64,000 nt of DNA from positions 88,265-152,264 of the forward strand of contig CAMIYC010000001.1 in assembly GCA_946402905.1 (NCBI GenBank), read 5' to 3'. Below the pieces are notes generated by a model. That model had not been told where the DNA came from and searched no databases. It saw nothing but the letters and a program-made list of their open reading frames with translations. The position numbers and the translations under genes were made by a program. The DNA is from an uncultured Prevotellaceae bacterium (GTDB taxonomy: Bacteria > Bacteroidota > Bacteroidia > Bacteroidales > Bacteroidaceae). Of the stretch, positions 63,758 through 64,000 are shown one piece after another (the stretch's first letter is position 1; each line of letters opens with the position of its first letter).

Positions 63758-64000
63758 TTAATCCTCTTCCTGCATTTCAGCCTCATGCTGCTTGATCAGA
63801 GCCTGCTGGATATCTGCCGGCACAAGTTCGTAGCTTGAGAACGAAGTGTTGAAAGATGCGCGACCACCCGTAAGAGAACTCAGGGCGATACTATAATTAG
63901 CGAGCTCTTTCAAAGGAATCTTCGCATTGAGTTTCTGGTAGGTTCCCTCGCTGTCCATACCCATGATGATGGCACGGCGTCCCTGCAGGTCGCCCATCAC
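63758..64000 (-). CDS. fusA: Elongation factor G, C-terminal fragment at window edge
   Basis: Only the last 81 codons are in the window. MGDLQGRRAIIMGMD and LNAKIPLKELANYSIALSSL followed by TGGRASF are domain V of EF-G. The tail ends in acidic text (QHEAEMQEED). The N-terminal G domain lies outside. It may be one of two EF-G paralogues, which cannot be judged here. Confidence 0.9.
   Translation of the reverse strand: MMGDLQGRRAIIMGMDSEGTYQKLNAKIPLKELANYSIALSSLTGGRASFNTSFSSYELVPADIQQALIKQHEAEMQEED

Noticed and set aside
1..64000. CRISPR arrays, rRNA genes, prophage and integrase-flanked islands.
   Set aside because: No regularly spaced repeats with unique spacers, no rRNA-like tracts, and no integrase, transposase or phage structural gene was found.

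Overview
The window reads as a chromosomal segment of a Bacteroidales bacterium, most likely Prevotella or a close relative. The reasons are promoters of the Bacteroidetes type (TTTG, about 20 bases, TAnnTTTG) in front of most transcription units, a fused FeoA-FeoB, a long RnfB in an rseC-rnfBCDGEA operon, the families DUF2723, DUF4827, DUF3843, DUF3127, Lnb/DUF4105 and LptC-GldE-PpiD, tRNA genes without encoded CCA, and a secreted protein ending in a Prevotella-like GIYIINGKKYVKK tail. No prophage, plasmid backbone, CRISPR array, rRNA operon or intact insertion sequence was found. About 50 protein genes, two tRNA genes (Asp-GTC, Cys-GCA), one small decayed gene and several non-coding repeat structures are supported. 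Both edge genes are cut: a DUF2723 membrane glycosyltransferase-like gene at the left and elongation factor G at the right.

Layout. 1-4 kb: DUF2723 protein and a polysaccharide deacetylase, followed by a tandem duplication split by a small MITE-like insertion. 4-11.6 kb, minus strand: beta-hexosaminidase, queH, a GNAT-like protein, glmM, a DUF4827 lipoprotein, nrnA and a sugar nucleotidyltransferase. 11.6-12.5 kb: a 910-base gene-free region holding a 313-base inverted-repeat structure with helically phased A-tracts and a 78-base promoter-bearing repeat that also occurs at 9.5 kb. 12.5-15.8 kb: nrdDG and a convergent low-molecular-weight phosphatase. 16-23 kb, minus strand: DUF3843 protein, tRNA-Asp, and a cstA / outer-membrane protein / recR / membrane protein / GT2 / acetyltransferase series.

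23-29.5 kb: two GHL10 glycosidase-like genes flank a DNA-metabolism island: an OB-fold DUF3127 protein with an SSB-like acidic tail, dnaN, a DnaQ-type exonuclease and a small acidic protein. 29.6-35.1 kb, minus strand: an envelope operon (outer-membrane protein, lptC, gldE, PpiD-like foldase). 35.2-40.9 kb: lnb-like lipoprotein N-acyltransferase, secA and an orphan ABC ATPase. 41-45.3 kb: feoAB with its small Cys-rich partner, tRNA-Cys and a DUF418 membrane protein. 45.4-51.5 kb: a secreted C10 (streptopain-type) protease overlapping a GH2 glycosidase. 51.6-58.2 kb, minus strand: galE and the Rnf operon. 58.3-63.6 kb: a bacillosamine-type glycan locus (aminotransferase, 4,6-dehydratase, GT4, acetyltransferase) behind a leader of about 160 bases.

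The main themes are envelope and glycan biogenesis (DUF2723, glmM, GT2, lptC, lnb, secA, GT4 and the Pgl-like genes, galE) and anaerobic physiology (nrdDG, Rnf, FeoAB). No whole new defence or metabolic system stands out. The most unusual signals are the A-tract inverted repeat, the paired promoter repeats with compensating stem changes, the MITE in a tandem duplication, the SSB-like tail on DUF3127, a possibly leaderless lnb mRNA, and a perfect palindrome in front of the rnf operon. Functions come from motif recognition by eye; no database search was run.
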